NCBI GenBank assembly: GCA_913058195.1
Contig: CAJXPP010000105.1
Span: 1 to 7,427 of the forward strand
Reading direction: 5' to 3'
Length of the DNA stretch: 7,427 bases
DNA from: an uncultured Gammaproteobacteria bacterium
GTDB taxonomy: Bacteria; Pseudomonadota; Gammaproteobacteria; Nitrosococcales; Methylophagaceae
In this document: piece after piece, positions 6,764 to 7,427 of the stretch
Layout of the letters: every line of letters starts with the position of its first letter
Numbering within the stretch: the stretch's first letter is position 1
Translations under genes and position numbers: made by a program
The notes under the pieces: model-generated
The model's input: the letters and a program-made list of their open reading frames with translations, nothing else
Told to the model about the DNA's origin: nothing
Databases searched by the model: none

Positions 6764-7380
6764 TTAAAAGCCTTCTTCAGCCCGTTTAATTAAATACTGG
6801 CCATATTGATTTTTGAGTAAAGGTTGAGCTAACTCTATTAGTTGTTGTTTTGAGATATAACCTTGTTCAAAGGCAATTTCCTCAATACAGGCTACTTTTA
6901 GACCTTGGCGTTTTTCAATGGTTTCAATAAATTGGGCTGCCTCTAAAAGACTTTCGTGCGTACCTGTATCTAACCATGCATAACCACGGCCCATTAGTTC
7001 TACTTTCAGTCGCTGCTCAGATAGATAGGCTTGGTTAACAGAGGTGATTTCTAATTCACCACGATGGGAAGGTATAATAGTTTTTGCTTTTTTAATCACA
7101 TCATTCGGATAGAAATACAAACCGGTAACCGCATAGTTACTTTTGGGAACAGTTGGTTTTTCTTCAATACTAATGACATTACCAAGCTTATCAAATTCAG
7201 CCACACCATAACGTTCAGGATCGGTTACATGATAACCAAATACAGTGGCTTTGTTTTCCGTTTGAGCATTGGTAACTGCTGTCGCAAGCAAGGAGGTTAA
7301 ATCATGACCATGATAAATATTATCTCCTAATACTAAACATACATCATCATTACCAATAAAGCTTTCACCTAGAATAAAAG
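6764..7380 (-). CDS. rfbA: Glucose-1-phosphate thymidylyltransferase, C-terminal part (5' end cut by contig edge)
   Basis: Also called rmlA. First and usually feedback-inhibited step of dTDP-rhamnose synthesis: glucose-1-phosphate plus dTTP gives dTDP-glucose and pyrophosphate. The frame runs open from the adapter boundary (first full codon at 7378) to TAA at 6764, 204 residues against about 290 for the family. About 85-90 N-terminal residues, including the nucleotide-binding GxGTRL loop, are therefore missing. Visible signatures are AFILGESFIGNDDVCLVLGDN, with the metal-binding Asp in LGDN; FGYHVTDPERYGV; IEEKPTVPKSNYAVTGLYFY; RGELEIT; and GRGYAWLDTGTHESLLEA, with the second metal-binding Asp in WLDTGTH. 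It reads into rfbC with a 2-nt gap. The truncation is due to the contig end, not mutation. An internal TTG at 7291 is not a plausible start, because conserved RmlA sequence continues upstream of it. Confidence 0.95.
6771..6777 (-). promoter_or_regulatory. Ribosome binding site supporting the GTG start of rfbC
   Basis: Minus-strand AAGAAGG lies inside the last codons of rfbA, 9 nt upstream of the GTG at 6761. It is a strong Shine-Dalgarno that supports the non-ATG start. Confidence 0.65.
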
Positions 7381-7427
7381 CTGTCTCTTATACACATCTC
7401 CGAGCCCACGAGACTAGGCATGATCTC
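7381..7427. other. Nextera i7 adapter contamination (right end)
   Basis: This is the reverse complement of the left-end adapter: Tn5 mosaic end CTGTCTCTTATACACATCT (7381-7399), Nextera linker (7400-7414), barcode TAGGCATG (7415-7422) and the start of P7 (7423-7427). Genomic sequence ends at 7380, inside rfbA. Confidence 0.98.

Noticed and set aside
7064..7300. Plus-strand 78-residue open frame opposite rfbA.
   Set aside because: It is antisense to the conserved RmlA core (ERYGV to WLDTGTH side) and has no independent support.
1..7427. Long terminal inverted repeats with Tn5 mosaic ends, as if the whole window were a transposon.
   Set aside because: The repeats include the Illumina linker, an 8-base barcode and part of the P7 primer. 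They are adapter, and there is no transposase gene.

Overview
The genomic part of this window is about 50..7380. Both ends carry Illumina Nextera (Tn5 tagmentation) adapter sequence with the same i7 barcode, so this is a short assembled contig cut at both ends by the library, not a natural element with terminal repeats. All genes lie on the minus strand. The DNA is visibly AT-rich (not counted). The gene content, namely a LapA-type retention-module adhesin, proteobacterial-type dTDP-rhamnose enzymes and a 388-residue Ugd, suggests a gammaproteobacterium, perhaps a marine one of the Alteromonadales/Vibrionales kind. That placement is inference from protein style only.

Reading in the direction of transcription (right to left), the window opens inside rfbA and continues through rfbC, rfbD and rfbB, the four enzymes that turn glucose-1-phosphate plus dTTP into dTDP-L-rhamnose. 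ugd (UDP-glucose to UDP-glucuronate) and a phosphomannomutase/phosphoglucomutase-family enzyme follow. Spacing is tight: a 2-nt gap, an 11-nt overlap, a 4-nt ATGA overlap, a 30-nt gap and a 14-nt gap. This looks like one operon supplying activated sugars for a surface or exopolysaccharide or O-antigen. No glycosyltransferase, polymerase or export gene is in view; they would lie outside the window.

A hairpin with a T tract (1493..1517) ends the sugar operon. It is followed by a short leader containing a perfect 14-bp palindrome, and then by the first 466 codons of a large adhesin-like protein (50..1448). Its N-terminus is a LapA-type retention module with a di-alanine site of the kind cut by the periplasmic protease LapG. 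A DUF4114-like Asp/Gly-rich domain comes next, then the first T1SS-143-like extracellular repeat, where the contig stops. The rest of this gene, probably several kilobases ending in a type I secretion signal, is missing.

Taken together this is a biofilm or cell-surface locus, with polysaccharide precursor synthesis next to a cell-surface adhesin. The individual families are known. The points most worth a second look are the non-canonical LapG site (TAAN rather than TAAG), the arrangement of the adhesin's N-terminal domains, the compact terminator/palindrome leader in front of it, and the adapter contamination. I see no evidence for a wholly new system here.
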